Shown one piece after another: positions 1 through 8,483 of a stretch of 64,000 nucleotides of DNA. The notes below the pieces were generated by a model, which searched no databases, was not told where the DNA came from, and saw only the letters and a program-made list of their open reading frames with translations. The DNA lies in assembly GCF_001427865.1 (NCBI RefSeq), contig NZ_LMHH01000001.1, forward strand, positions 2,286,247 through 2,350,246, given 5' to 3'. The DNA is from Altererythrobacter sp. Root672. GTDB lineage: Bacteria > Pseudomonadota > Alphaproteobacteria > Sphingomonadales > Sphingomonadaceae. Numbering within the stretch: position 1 is the first letter of the stretch; every line of letters starts with the position of its first letter. Position numbers and translations under genes: made by a program.

Positions 1-1397
1 ATTTCCGCTTCGGCGTCGACTTCAAGAGCTACGGCTTTAACTCGCAAGAGTATCGCCGCGCCAGCGAAACGGCGGTTCCAGCGCTGGCTGCAGGTCAGCT
101 TGCCACGCTCAGCTACGTCTACAGCATGAGCAGCCGCACGGACACGGCAGGCACGCCCAGCAGCTTCATCGTCCCGAACATCGACCAGTTCGACGATGAG
201 TTCGGTATCTATTCCAATACCGGCACGTTCACGCTCACGGGCATCACCAATACCAGCGCGCAAGGCAACTGGCGCACGGTCTCCGAACAAGATGCCGGTG
301 GCTATGCCCAGACGACCTGGAACATGGACATGGGCAGCTGGCAGTTCCGCGGTGATGCCGGCGTTCGCTATGTCGAAACGACGCAGAAGTCGTCAGGCTA
401 TACCGGCGGCGCGCAGGCGATCCTGGTCACGGCCGACCGAAGCTATGGCAACTGGTTGCCCTCGACCAACCTCAGCGCTGAGATCGACGACTTCATCGTC
501 CGGGCCGGGATGGCACGGGTGATGACGCGACCGAACCTCGGCACGCTCAACCCCACGGGAGCCTTCAGCATCTCGGGCGGCAATCGCACTTATACCCTCG
601 GCAACCCATTCCTCGATCCGACCGAAGCGACCGACTACGATGTCTCGCTGGAATGGTACTTCTCGAGAGAAGGCGCGTTGATACTCGGCCTGTTCTACAA
701 GGACATTTCGACCTTCGTCGCCAACACCGCGCAGCAGGTTCCGTTCAACGAACTCGGATTGCCTGACTCGCTGATCCGCAACCCCAACGGCTCCTACATC
801 ATCCAGCCGACCGATCTCGTGACGGTAACCCAGCCGGTCAACAGCAAGGGCGGTTCGCTGAAGGGGCTTGAGATCGGCATCCAAACGCCTTTCACGTTCC
901 TTCCCGGCCTGCTGCAGAACTTCGGCATCATGGCGAACTACACTTACGTGAGTTCCAACATCGAATATCCGCTGTCGACGGCACAGGGCGCGCCGGTGGT
1001 GATCCAGCCACTGACCGACCTGTCAAAGCACGCGGCGAACGCGACGCTGTATTACGAGGACGAGAGCTTCAGCATCCGCGGATCGCTGTCCTATCGCAGC
1101 GGCTACCTCCAGGCCGGCGGCGTGCCGGGACGCAACGGGGTGCCGGTCGGCAATGCGCCGAATTTCAATCCGAACTCCGGCCAGCCAACCTTCAACGACG
1201 TCGAAGGCGTACATTCGACGCTCAACCTGGACATGTCCGCTTCGTACAACATCAACGACCATTTCTCGCTGACGTTCGAGGCGATCAACCTCACCGACGA
1301 ATACGTCGACCAGTACATCGACAGCGCCGCCGACCGCCTCAGTGTCTACCATCACACCGGTCGGCAGTTCTACTTCGGCGGCCGCTACAAGTTCTGA
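1..1397 (+). CDS. TonB-dependent receptor, C-terminal part (5' end outside window)
   Basis: The reading frame is open from base 3, so the start lies upstream of the window and only the C-terminal ~465 residues are visible. The alternating hydrophobic/aromatic strands, a barrel-like block with 'ARVMTRPNLGTLNPTGAFS' and 'GNPFLDPTEATDYDVSLEWYF', and the terminal 'GRQFYFGGRYKF' with a final Phe are typical of the outer membrane beta-barrel of TonB-dependent receptors. Such proteins import siderophores, cobalamin, or in sphingomonads often carbohydrates, using TonB energy. The plug domain and TonB box are not in the window, so the substrate cannot be inferred. The gene converges on the efflux operon across a 159-base gap that contains a strong hairpin. 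Confidence 0.9.
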   Translation, partial: FRFGVDFKSYGFNSQEYRRASETAVPALAAGQLATLSYVYSMSSRTDTAGTPSSFIVPNIDQFDDEFGIYSNTGTFTLTGITNTSAQGNWRTVSEQDAGGYAQTTWNMDMGSWQFRGDAGVRYVETTQKSSGYTGGAQAILVTADRSYGNWLPSTNLSAEIDDFIVRAGMARVMTRPNLGTLNPTGAFSISGGNRTYTLGNPFLDPTEATDYDVSLEWYFSREGALILGLFYKDISTFVANTAQQVPFNELGLPDSLIRNPNGSYIIQPTDLVTVTQPVNSKGGSLKGLEIGIQTPFTFLPGLLQNFGIMANYTYVSSNIEYPLSTAQGAPVVIQPLTDLSKHAANATLYYEDESFSIRGSLSYRSGYLQAGGVPGRNGVPVGNAPNFNPNSGQPTFNDVEGVHSTLNLDMSASYNINDHFSLTFEAINLTDEYVDQYIDSAADRLSVYHHTGRQFYFGGRYKF

Positions 1398-1452
1398 GCG
1401 GGCCAATAGGCCTGGGTCGCCCAGCGACCCGGCCGACTTGGCGGGTTCGAAC

Positions 1453-1495
1453 CCGAGTGGCGCAAGCGAAGTGCTCCCAAGCTTGCGCCACTCGG
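1453..1495. terminator. 15-bp perfect hairpin between convergent genes
   Basis: CCGAGTGGCGCAAGC at 1453-1467 pairs perfectly with 1481-1495 around a 13-base loop. It lies between the receptor stop (1397) and the efflux gene stop (1557), so it could end transcription from both sides. No clear T-run follows on either strand, so a Rho-independent role is not certain. A smaller hairpin (GGGTCG/CGACCC) sits just upstream near 1415-1431. Confidence 0.5.
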
Positions 1496-1556
1496 CCTTC
1501 CAGGCCGAAGGCCCCTACCCGCAGATCGCATTTGGACTGAGCACTCCCGGCCGCTC

Positions 1557-2984
1557 CTATCCCTGGTCGCCAGCCGGGCTCGATGCCCAGCCACCACCCA
1601 AGGCGCGGAACAAGTCGATCTGAGTGCGCGAGACCAGGGCATCTTGGCTCGCCAACTGAGCTCTCGCCTCCGCCAGGGTACGCTCCGCATCGAGCCGCGC
1701 CAGCGAGTTGATCGTGCCTTCGCGCTGCTGGGCGCTGATGATGCGCACGGCGCGTTCCGCCTGTTCGCTGGCCGATTGTAGCGCAGCCCGGCGCTCGAGC
1801 GATCGCGCGTAGTTGGAGAGGGCGGTTTCGGTCTCCTCCAGCGCCAGCAGCACGGTTCCGTCGAACGCCGCCAGCGAACCTTGCGTGTCCGCCTCCGCCG
1901 CCGCGATGCGCGCGCGGGCCGGCTCCTGATTGGGGAAGGCCCAGCTCAGCAGCGAGCCGAGCGCCCAGCGCAGCGGACCGCCGGTGAACAGGTCGCCGAG
2001 ATCGGTCGCAGTCGACCCGATCGAAGCGCCGAGCGTGATGCGAGGATAGAGATCGGCGGTGGCGACCCCAATGCGCGCGGTATCCGCCGCCAAGCGGCGC
2101 TCGGCAGCGCGGACGTCGGGCCGACGGGCCAGAAGGGCCGCGCCGTCGCCGACGGGAATCGCTTCACGGATCTCCAGCCCGATACTGCGCTCGCCAGCGA
2201 TGGCCGGCAGTGCGGCCGGGGTACGGCCCGTGAGCGTGGCGAGGCGGAACAGAGCGGCCTGCCGCTCGGCCTCGAGCGCGGGGATTTCCGCGGCGCGCTG
2301 TTCACGCAGCGTAGCGATCTGGGCAACGGCAAGCCCGGTTTCGAGCCCCGCATCATGCCGCCGCGAGGTCAGCGCAAGCGACTGGTCGAGCAGTCGCACG
2401 ATATCGTGAGCGACCCGCAAGCGCGCCGCGCCCGAAGCGGCATCGGCATAGGCACGCGTGGTATCGGCCACCACCATCACGCGCACCGCGTCGGCGTCGG
2501 CCTGGCTCGCAGCGAGATCGGCGCGCGCGGCCTCGACCGAGCGGCCGACACGGCCGAACAGATCGAGCTCGTAGCCGACCTCGATGCCGGCATCGTAGCT
2601 CCACCCTTCCTGGTCGGCGCCCGCGGGCACCTGGCCTTCCGGCAGGCGGTTGTAGCTTCCTCCGGCCCCGATCGACGTCTGCGGCAGCCGGTCCGCTCGC
2701 GCACCGCGCAGGCCCGCTCGGGCGCGTTCGATGCGCGCAGCGGCTTGTCGCACGTCGGTGTTGGCCGCGAGCGCGTCGGCGATCAGGCCGTCGAGCACAG
2801 GGTCATCATAGAGCCGCCACCAGTCCTCAGGCAGCGGGCTCGGCGCCACTGGCGGAGCACCCGCAGCAATGAAGGGGCCGGACGACGCAGGAGGGGGGGA
2901 AGTTACGGCGTAGTCCGGCCCCACCGCGCACCCCGTAAGGGCGAGCGCGGATAGGGAAGCGAGAGCGAAAGAGCGGAAAGTCAT
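1557..2984 (-). CDS. Outer membrane efflux lipoprotein, NodT/OprM type
   Basis: This 475-residue protein is the outer membrane channel of a tripartite RND pump. It starts with a lipoprotein signal (MTFRSFALASLSALALTGC, lipobox LTGC, followed by AVGPDY, the usual start of mature OprM-like proteins). Two OEP repeats with coiled-coil helices follow; 'RPDVRAAERRLAADTARIGVATADLYPRI' in the middle is a hallmark of the family. The open frame continues 53 codons upstream into the RND gene, but the ATG at 2984, 8 bases after the RND stop, gives the signal peptide and is the likely start. It is the third gene of the operon MFP-RND-OMP and is probably co-transcribed from the promoter near 7600. Confidence 0.93.
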   Translation of the reverse strand: MTFRSFALASLSALALTGCAVGPDYAVTSPPPASSGPFIAAGAPPVAPSPLPEDWWRLYDDPVLDGLIADALAANTDVRQAAARIERARAGLRGARADRLPQTSIGAGGSYNRLPEGQVPAGADQEGWSYDAGIEVGYELDLFGRVGRSVEAARADLAASQADADAVRVMVVADTTRAYADAASGAARLRVAHDIVRLLDQSLALTSRRHDAGLETGLAVAQIATLREQRAAEIPALEAERQAALFRLATLTGRTPAALPAIAGERSIGLEIREAIPVGDGAALLARRPDVRAAERRLAADTARIGVATADLYPRITLGASIGSTATDLGDLFTGGPLRWALGSLLSWAFPNQEPARARIAAAEADTQGSLAAFDGTVLLALEETETALSNYARSLERRAALQSASEQAERAVRIISAQQREGTINSLARLDAERTLAEARAQLASQDALVSRTQIDLFRALGGGWASSPAGDQG

Positions 2985-2992
2985 CCGGGCAC

Positions 2993-5900
2993 CTACTCGG
3001 CAGGGGTCGAAAGGGGATCGTGGCTGCTGGAGCGCCAGCCGTCGCGCAGCCGGGCGATACGCTCGCCCAGGCTGCGGCTGACCACGTAGAAGGTCGGGGT
3101 GAAGACGAGGCCGAAGCCGGTCACGCCGAGCATGCCGAAGCACACCGCCGTGCCAAGCGCCTGGCGCAGTTCCGCCCCCGCCCCGGTCGCGATCACCAGC
3201 GGCACCGAGCCGAGGATGAAGGCGAAGCTGGTCATCAGGATCGGCCGCAACCGGGTCTTGGCGGCCTGGACCGCGGCCTGCGCCGGGGTCAGACCATCCT
3301 GCTCCTCACCCTGGCGGGCGAACTCGACGATCAGGATCGCGTTCTTCGCTGCCAAGGCAATCAGCACCACCAGGCCGATCTGCGTGAGCACGTTGTTGTC
3401 CATGCCCATCAGGTTGACCCCGATCATCGCCGCGAGCAGGCACATCGGCACGATCAGGATGATCGCCAACGGCATGACCAGGCTTTCGTATTGCGCCGCG
3501 AGGACGAGGAACACGAGCAGCACGGCTAGCGCGAACACGAGCGTGGCGGTGTCTCCGGCGAACTTCTGCTGATAGGCGATGCCGGTCCACTCGATGTTGT
3601 AGCCAGCGGGCAACGTGGCCTCGGCAACCTTCTCCATCGTCGTCAGCGACTGCCCCGTCGAGAACCCTGGCGCCGTGTCGCCGTCGATCGCGACCGCCGG
3701 GGCGAGGTTGTAGCGAGTGACGCGGTACGGCCCGGTAGTGTCGCTTAGCGTCGCGACCGAGCCGATCGGCACCATCGCCCCGTTGTCCGAACGCGTCTGC
3801 AGGTTGGCGACGTCCGAGGGACTGTCGCGGAACGGTGCGTCAGCCTGCGCGGTCACCCGATAGGTGCGGCCAAGCAGGTTGAAGTCGTTGATGAACGCCG
3901 ACCCGAGGTAGACTTGCAGCGTCTCGAACACGCGCGCTGGCGGCACACCGAGGATCTGCGCCTTGTCACGGTCGATATCGGCGTGGACCCGCGGAGTGCC
4001 GGTGTCGAAGAAGGTATAGACACCCGCGAGGCCCTGCTGCTGGTTCGCCTGGGCGATCACCGCGTTGGCGGCGTCTTGCATCGCACGGTAGCCTTGGCCG
4101 TTCTTGTCCTCGAGCATCATGCGGAAACCGCCTGCCGAACCGATCCCGCGGATGACCGGCGGCTTGACGATCATCAGCCGCGCCTCGGTGATGTCGGCAG
4201 TGGCCTTCTGCGCCTTGGCGATCAGCGCATCGATGGTCTGGTCCTTGCCGGCGCGATCCTCGAAGTCATCGAGCACCCAATAGGCCGCAGCCGAACTTGC
4301 CGACTGCGTTTCAGAGGTGCCGTCGAAGCCCGAGAGCATGACCGTGCCCTTGATCCCGTCGATCGGCAGCATGCGAGCGGCGACCTTCTTCATCACCGCA
4401 TCGGTGCGCGATGTGGCCGAGCCCGGCGGCAGCTGGATCACGGTCAGGAAGTAGCCCTGGTCCTGCTGCGGGACGAACCCGGTCGGTGTCATCCACAGCG
4501 CCGCACCCGTCAGCGCGATCAGTCCGGCGTAAGCCATCATCACGCGCCGGGGCATGGCGACGAGCTGCGCGGTCCAGCGAGCGTAGGACTCGCTGAAGCG
4601 ATCGAACCAGCGGTTGAACGCCCCGCCTGCGCGGTCGGCCAGTTGGCGCCAGTAGGCCCCGTCCGGCGCGGGCTCATGCTTGCGCAAGAGCAGCGCGGAC
4701 AGCGCCGGCGAGAGCGTGAGCGACACGATCAGCGAGATCACCGTGGCCGACGAGATCGTCACCGCGAACTGCTGGTAGAACGCGCCCGACATGCCGCCGA
4801 TGAACAGTGTCGGCACGAACACCGCGCAGAGCACCAGCACGATGGCGATCAGCGCGGCGCCGACTTCGTCCATCGAAGTACGCGCGGCCTCGAGCGGGTT
4901 CATACCACTCTCGAGATTGCGCTCGACGTTCTCGACCACCACGATCGCGTCGTCGACCACGATGCCGATCGCCAGCACCAAGCCGAACAGTGAGAGGTTG
5001 TTGAGCGAGTAACCGAGCATCGCCAGCACCGCGAACGTACCGATCAGCGAAACCGGGATCGCCAGCACCGGGATCAGCGAGGCGCGCCACTTCTGCAGGA
5101 ACACCACGATCACCAACACGACCAGCACGATGGCTTCGATCAGCGTGTGGATCACGGCATCGACCGATTGCTGGATGAATTCGGTCGGGTTGTAGACGAT
5201 CCGGTATTCGAGGCCGGCGGGGAAGTCAGCGGAGAGTTCCTCCATGGCCGCCTGGACCTGTTCGGACGCGGCCAAGGCGTTGGAACCCGGCTCTTGCAGC
5301 ACGGGGATGATCACGGAATCGCGATCGTCGAGATAAGCCGAAGTACCGTAGTCGTCGGCGCCGAGTTCGACGCGCGCGACATCGCCGACGCGCACCTGGC
5401 GGCCTTCGGCGTCGGTGCGGATCACCACGTTCTCGAACTGCTGCGGGTCGGTGAAGCGGCCCTGCGTCTCGACGTTAAGCTGGAAGGCGCTGCCAGGACT
5501 CGGCGGCTGGCCGAGCGTACCTGCGGCGACCTGCACGTTCTGCGCCCGCAGCGCTGAGACGATCTCTCCAGCCGTCAGGTTAAGTGCAGCAGCGCGGCCG
5601 GGATCGATCCACACGCGCATGGCGAGTTCGCGGCTACCGAACAGCCGCACGTCGCCTACGCCCTCGATCCGGGCGAGGCGGTCCTTGATACGGGTCTGGG
5701 CGTAGTTGGAAATATACTCGCGGTTGAGCGACCCGTCGGGCGAGATGAGGTTCACCACCAGCAGGAAGTCGGGCGTGGTCTTCTTGGTGACGATGCCGAG
5801 GCGCCGCACTTCGTCGGGCAGACGCGGCTCGGCGATCGCGACCCGGTTCTGCACCAGCACTTGCGCCTCGTCGAGGTCGGTGCCCTGCTCGAAGGTGACG

Positions 5901-6178
5901 GTGATCGTCACCCGTCCGTCGCCGGTCGACTGGCTGGAGAGGTAGAGCATGCCGTCCACCCCGTTGATTTCCTGCTCGATCGGATTGGCGACAGTATCCG
6001 CCACCGTCTCGGCCGAGGCGCCGGGGTAAGCGGCAGTGACCGTCACCGTCGGCGGCACGACTTCCGGATACTGCGACACGGGCAGGAAGAAGTACGAGAT
6101 CGCGCCGATAAGCGTGATGATCACGGCAATGACCGCGGCGAAGATCGGCCGGTCGATGAAGAAGCGGGACAGGCGCAT
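2993..6178 (-). CDS. RND efflux transporter, AcrB/MexB (HAE1) family
   Basis: This is the inner membrane proton/drug antiporter of the pump, 1061 residues, the normal length for HAE1 transporters. It opens with MRLSRFFIDRPIFA, has a first transmembrane helix (AAVIAVIITLIGAISYFFLPVSQYPEV), two large periplasmic loops, and the TM4 segment 'GLVLAIGIVVDDAIVVVENVER' with the paired Asp residues needed for proton relay. 'QDQGYFLTVIQLPPGSATSRT' begins the second periplasmic loop. A TTG-started frame extends four codons further, but GGAG placed seven bases before the ATG at 6178 favours that start. Probable substrates are hydrophobic drugs or solvents; the sequence does not decide which. Confidence 0.96.
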   Translation of the reverse strand: MRLSRFFIDRPIFAAVIAVIITLIGAISYFFLPVSQYPEVVPPTVTVTAAYPGASAETVADTVANPIEQEINGVDGMLYLSSQSTGDGRVTITVTFEQGTDLDEAQVLVQNRVAIAEPRLPDEVRRLGIVTKKTTPDFLLVVNLISPDGSLNREYISNYAQTRIKDRLARIEGVGDVRLFGSRELAMRVWIDPGRAAALNLTAGEIVSALRAQNVQVAAGTLGQPPSPGSAFQLNVETQGRFTDPQQFENVVIRTDAEGRQVRVGDVARVELGADDYGTSAYLDDRDSVIIPVLQEPGSNALAASEQVQAAMEELSADFPAGLEYRIVYNPTEFIQQSVDAVIHTLIEAIVLVVLVIVVFLQKWRASLIPVLAIPVSLIGTFAVLAMLGYSLNNLSLFGLVLAIGIVVDDAIVVVENVERNLESGMNPLEAARTSMDEVGAALIAIVLVLCAVFVPTLFIGGMSGAFYQQFAVTISSATVISLIVSLTLSPALSALLLRKHEPAPDGAYWRQLADRAGGAFNRWFDRFSESYARWTAQLVAMPRRVMMAYAGLIALTGAALWMTPTGFVPQQDQGYFLTVIQLPPGSATSRTDAVMKKVAARMLPIDGIKGTVMLSGFDGTSETQSASSAAAYWVLDDFEDRAGKDQTIDALIAKAQKATADITEARLMIVKPPVIRGIGSAGGFRMMLEDKNGQGYRAMQDAANAVIAQANQQQGLAGVYTFFDTGTPRVHADIDRDKAQILGVPPARVFETLQVYLGSAFINDFNLLGRTYRVTAQADAPFRDSPSDVANLQTRSDNGAMVPIGSVATLSDTTGPYRVTRYNLAPAVAIDGDTAPGFSTGQSLTTMEKVAEATLPAGYNIEWTGIAYQQKFAGDTATLVFALAVLLVFLVLAAQYESLVMPLAIILIVPMCLLAAMIGVNLMGMDNNVLTQIGLVVLIALAAKNAILIVEFARQGEEQDGLTPAQAAVQAAKTRLRPILMTSFAFILGSVPLVIATGAGAELRQALGTAVCFGMLGVTGFGLVFTPTFYVVSRSLGERIARLRDGWRSSSHDPLSTPAE

Positions 6179-6232
6179 TTCGGGCTCCAATTGGAAGCGA
6201 GGTCGGACGTGACGGGCTTTGGAGAGGTGTGC

Positions 6233-7501
6233 TTAGTTGGCGACCGTCGCCGCGCCAGGAGGCGCCTCGGCGGTCGCGACGGCAGGCGCTTTCGGCTTGG
6301 GCGGAGCGATCCGGTCGAGGCGCGCGGTCACCTTGGCACCCGGCATCGCCATCTGCGTGCCTTCGATCACCACCCGGTCGCTAGGCTCGAGACCACCGCG
6401 AACAACGCGCAGGCCTCCGTCGATCACCGGACCGAGCTCGACTTCCTTGGCGGAAACCGTGCCGTCGCGGGAGACAACCAGCAGCAGTTTGCGGGTCTGG
6501 TCGGTCTGCACCGCGGTGTCGGGGACGAGCAGCGCCTTCTCGGTGCCCCCAGTCGCCAGCCGCATGTTGCCGAACATGCCAGGGGTGAGGAAGTTGTCGG
6601 GATTGCGGACCACGGCGCGGGCGCGGATCGTGCCGGAGTTAGGATTCAGGCCGTTGTCGGTGAAGTCGAGCTCGCCGTTCCACTTGTAGTCGGCTTCGTC
6701 CTGCAGGCGGATCTGCACGTCGGCGCCGCGTTGCAGTCCATCGCGCTTCGACTTGAGGAACGAACCTTCCGAACCGTCGAAAGCGAAGTAGAGCGGATCG
6801 GTGGCAACGATCGTGGTCAGCAGAGTAGCTGCCGGGCCATCACCGGCTGCAACCAGGTTACCCGGGTCTACGCGACGGTCCGACACGCGCCCGCTGATCG
6901 GCGCACGAACGGTAGTGAACTCAACGTCGAGGCTCCGCGAGCGCACTCGCGCCTGCGCCGCGGCAAGCGAAGCGTTGGCTGCGGTCACCCGCGCCCGCAG
7001 CGCATCGATCTCGCCCTTGGCCACGGCATCGTCCTCGACCAGGCGCAGCCCGCGGTCGAGATTGCTGCGGGCGAGCAGAAGGTCGCTCCGTGCGGTTGCC
7101 ACGCCCGCCTGGGCTTCGGCCAGTGCCGCCTGGTAGGGCCGCGGATCGATTGTGAACAGCGGCTGCCCCTGGCGGACGAACTGCCCGTCCTGGAAGTGCA
7201 CCGCGGTGATCTGGCCCGAGACGCGCGGACGCAGCTCAACGCTGCGGCTCGCCTCGAAGCGGCCGATGTGTTCGTCCCACTGGGTGATCTCACGCTGCAG
7301 CGGCGTGGCTACGGTCACGACCGGCAGCGGCGGCGCAGCCGCGGGCACGGCGGTGGCGCGCAGCAGATACCAGGCGAGCCCCACCACGGCGGCAATCAGC
7401 ACGATCCAGCCGGCGCGGCCGATCCGCCCGCGACGGGTCGGGATCTCATCCTCCTGGAGCGCTCTCAGTTTGTCCATTTCGATCGGGGTCAGGTCGTTCA
7501 T
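6233..7501 (-). CDS. RND efflux membrane fusion protein, AcrA/MexA type
   Basis: This 422-residue periplasmic adaptor links the RND pump to its outer membrane channel. After a short cytoplasmic head there is one membrane anchor (GWIVLIAAVVGLAWYLL), then the split lipoyl/barrel-sandwich domain ('SRSVELRPRVSGQITAVHFQDGQFVRQGQPLFTIDPRPYQAAL'), an alpha-hairpin, the matching lipoyl half ('VEFTTVRAPISGRVSDRRVDPGNLV'), and a beta-barrel and membrane-proximal domain. It is anchored by a TM helix rather than a lipid. The frame is open 29 codons further upstream, but GAGGA seven bases before the ATG at 7501 marks the start. It is the first gene of the operon; candidate TetR operators lie 145-205 bases upstream. 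Confidence 0.93.
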   Translation of the reverse strand: MNDLTPIEMDKLRALQEDEIPTRRGRIGRAGWIVLIAAVVGLAWYLLRATAVPAAAPPLPVVTVATPLQREITQWDEHIGRFEASRSVELRPRVSGQITAVHFQDGQFVRQGQPLFTIDPRPYQAALAEAQAGVATARSDLLLARSNLDRGLRLVEDDAVAKGEIDALRARVTAANASLAAAQARVRSRSLDVEFTTVRAPISGRVSDRRVDPGNLVAAGDGPAATLLTTIVATDPLYFAFDGSEGSFLKSKRDGLQRGADVQIRLQDEADYKWNGELDFTDNGLNPNSGTIRARAVVRNPDNFLTPGMFGNMRLATGGTEKALLVPDTAVQTDQTRKLLLVVSRDGTVSAKEVELGPVIDGGLRVVRGGLEPSDRVVIEGTQMAMPGAKVTARLDRIAPPKPKAPAVATAEAPPGAATVAN

Positions 7502-7645
7502 CGGGCGGTCCTCAGAAGGCGCACACCACCGCTCCGGAAAGCGCGGGCTTTTTCCGAAAAGTGATGCGAACAGACAGGCAAGTTTCATCGAGGAAGCCCC
7601 GCGAGAGTCGTAGTCGACCCGCGCAGTTCTGCCTCGCAGCGTTCT

Positions 7646-7705
7646 GTACCGATAAGTATGTAATCTGACGTTCAGGTCAAGCGATATTTCTATACCGCTC
7701 GATAT
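7646..7705 (-). promoter_or_regulatory. Two TetR-type operator-like sites upstream of the efflux operon
   Basis: CTATACCGCTCGATAT (7690-7705) and a weaker GTACCGATAAGTATG (7646-7660) lie between the TetR gene and the pump operon. Read on the minus strand the first is ATATCGAGCGGTATAG, which closely matches ATATCACTCGGTATAT at the start of the TetR gene. A shared CGGTAT half-site in both control regions suggests that the TetR protein binds here to repress the pump. Confidence 0.55.
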
Positions 7706-7735
7706 TTTTTTCGCAATGCAGCAAAAATCGGGGCG

Positions 7736-8335
7736 TCAGCGCCCCGGCCAAACCGCCAGCGTCGCGTCCGCAACTTGCTGTAGTTGCTCGCGGCTAGCCC
7801 CTGCACCCGCCTGCACGGAGATGCCCTGCAGCACCGCAGTCAGGTATTGCGTCATCGCCTCGGCTTCGACCGGAAGCGTGAAATCGCCTTCGTCGATCGC
7901 CCGCTGCATCCGATCCACCATCGCGCCGCGCGAGGACTGGGCCCGCGAGCGTACGTCCTGCTGGATCGGTGAGTCTTTGCCCCCACAACTGACCGAAGCG
8001 ATCACGCCCAGGCAACCGGGGCAGTCGCTGGTGATGTTCTGGATCGTCCCCTCGAGCAACCGCTGCGCCACTCCGCGCCCGCTCGGGGCCTCCAGCGCGT
8101 TCCTGACATAAGCCAGCTTCTCGCTCTCGTAGAGATCGAGCGCGCGCTTGAAGAGTTCTTCCTTGTTGCCGAAAGCCGCGTAGAGGCTCGGCCGGGTGAT
8201 GCCCATCGCCTCGGTGAGGTCGGTCATCGAGGCGGCGTCGTAGCCCTTCTCCCAGAACACGCGCAGCGCGGCAGCCAATGCCTCTTCGACATCGAACTCG
8301 CGCGGGCGTCCTCTTGCAGCGGCGGTCATTTCCAT
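7736..8335 (-). CDS. TetR/AcrR-family transcriptional repressor
   Basis: This is a 199-residue regulator with the usual TetR size. The N-terminal helix-turn-helix covers roughly residues 5-52: 'RGRPREFDVEEALAAALRVFWEKGYDAASMTDLTEAMGITRPSLYAAFGNKEELF'. The C-terminal half is a ligand-binding domain of the AcrR/NemR-like type with three cysteines (CPGC, SCGG) that could be redox- or electrophile-sensitive, which is inference. The frame is open 69 codons upstream, but the start is placed at MEMTAAARGRP (8335) or two codons later (8329). It lies just upstream of the efflux operon on the same strand and very probably controls it and itself. Confidence 0.92.
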   Translation of the reverse strand: MEMTAAARGRPREFDVEEALAAALRVFWEKGYDAASMTDLTEAMGITRPSLYAAFGNKEELFKRALDLYESEKLAYVRNALEAPSGRGVAQRLLEGTIQNITSDCPGCLGVIASVSCGGKDSPIQQDVRSRAQSSRGAMVDRMQRAIDEGDFTLPVEAEAMTQYLTAVLQGISVQAGAGASREQLQQVADATLAVWPGR

Positions 8336-8349
8336 ATCACTCGGTATAT
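8334..8349 (-). promoter_or_regulatory. Candidate autoregulatory operator at the TetR start
   Basis: ATATCACTCGGTATAT is an imperfect palindrome overlapping the proposed TetR start codon and matches the site at 7690-7705 in the pump promoter. Its position would block initiation. If the true start is the ATG at 8329, the operator lies fully upstream of the gene. Confidence 0.5.
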
Positions 8350-8483
8350 AATCTATTTTGGCCGTTAGCCAAGCCCGACGCTGAGGATGCGCATTTGTTG
8401 CCGGAAAACCGGGACTTGGCGGAGATTTTTCCAAGCGCTGCTTGTCCTCTGACAACGCATGGGTTCGGTCGGTGTTCTCGATC

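Noticed and set aside
1439..1460. GGGTTCGAACCC resembling a tRNA T-loop
   Set aside because: It is a simple palindrome; no acceptor, D or anticodon arms could be built around it.
3914..4993. Long plus-strand frames across the RND gene, and similar ones at 1881-2954 and 5861-7564
   Set aside because: High GC makes long antisense frames common; the products are Arg/His/Asp-rich and match nothing, while the opposite strand is clearly the efflux operon.
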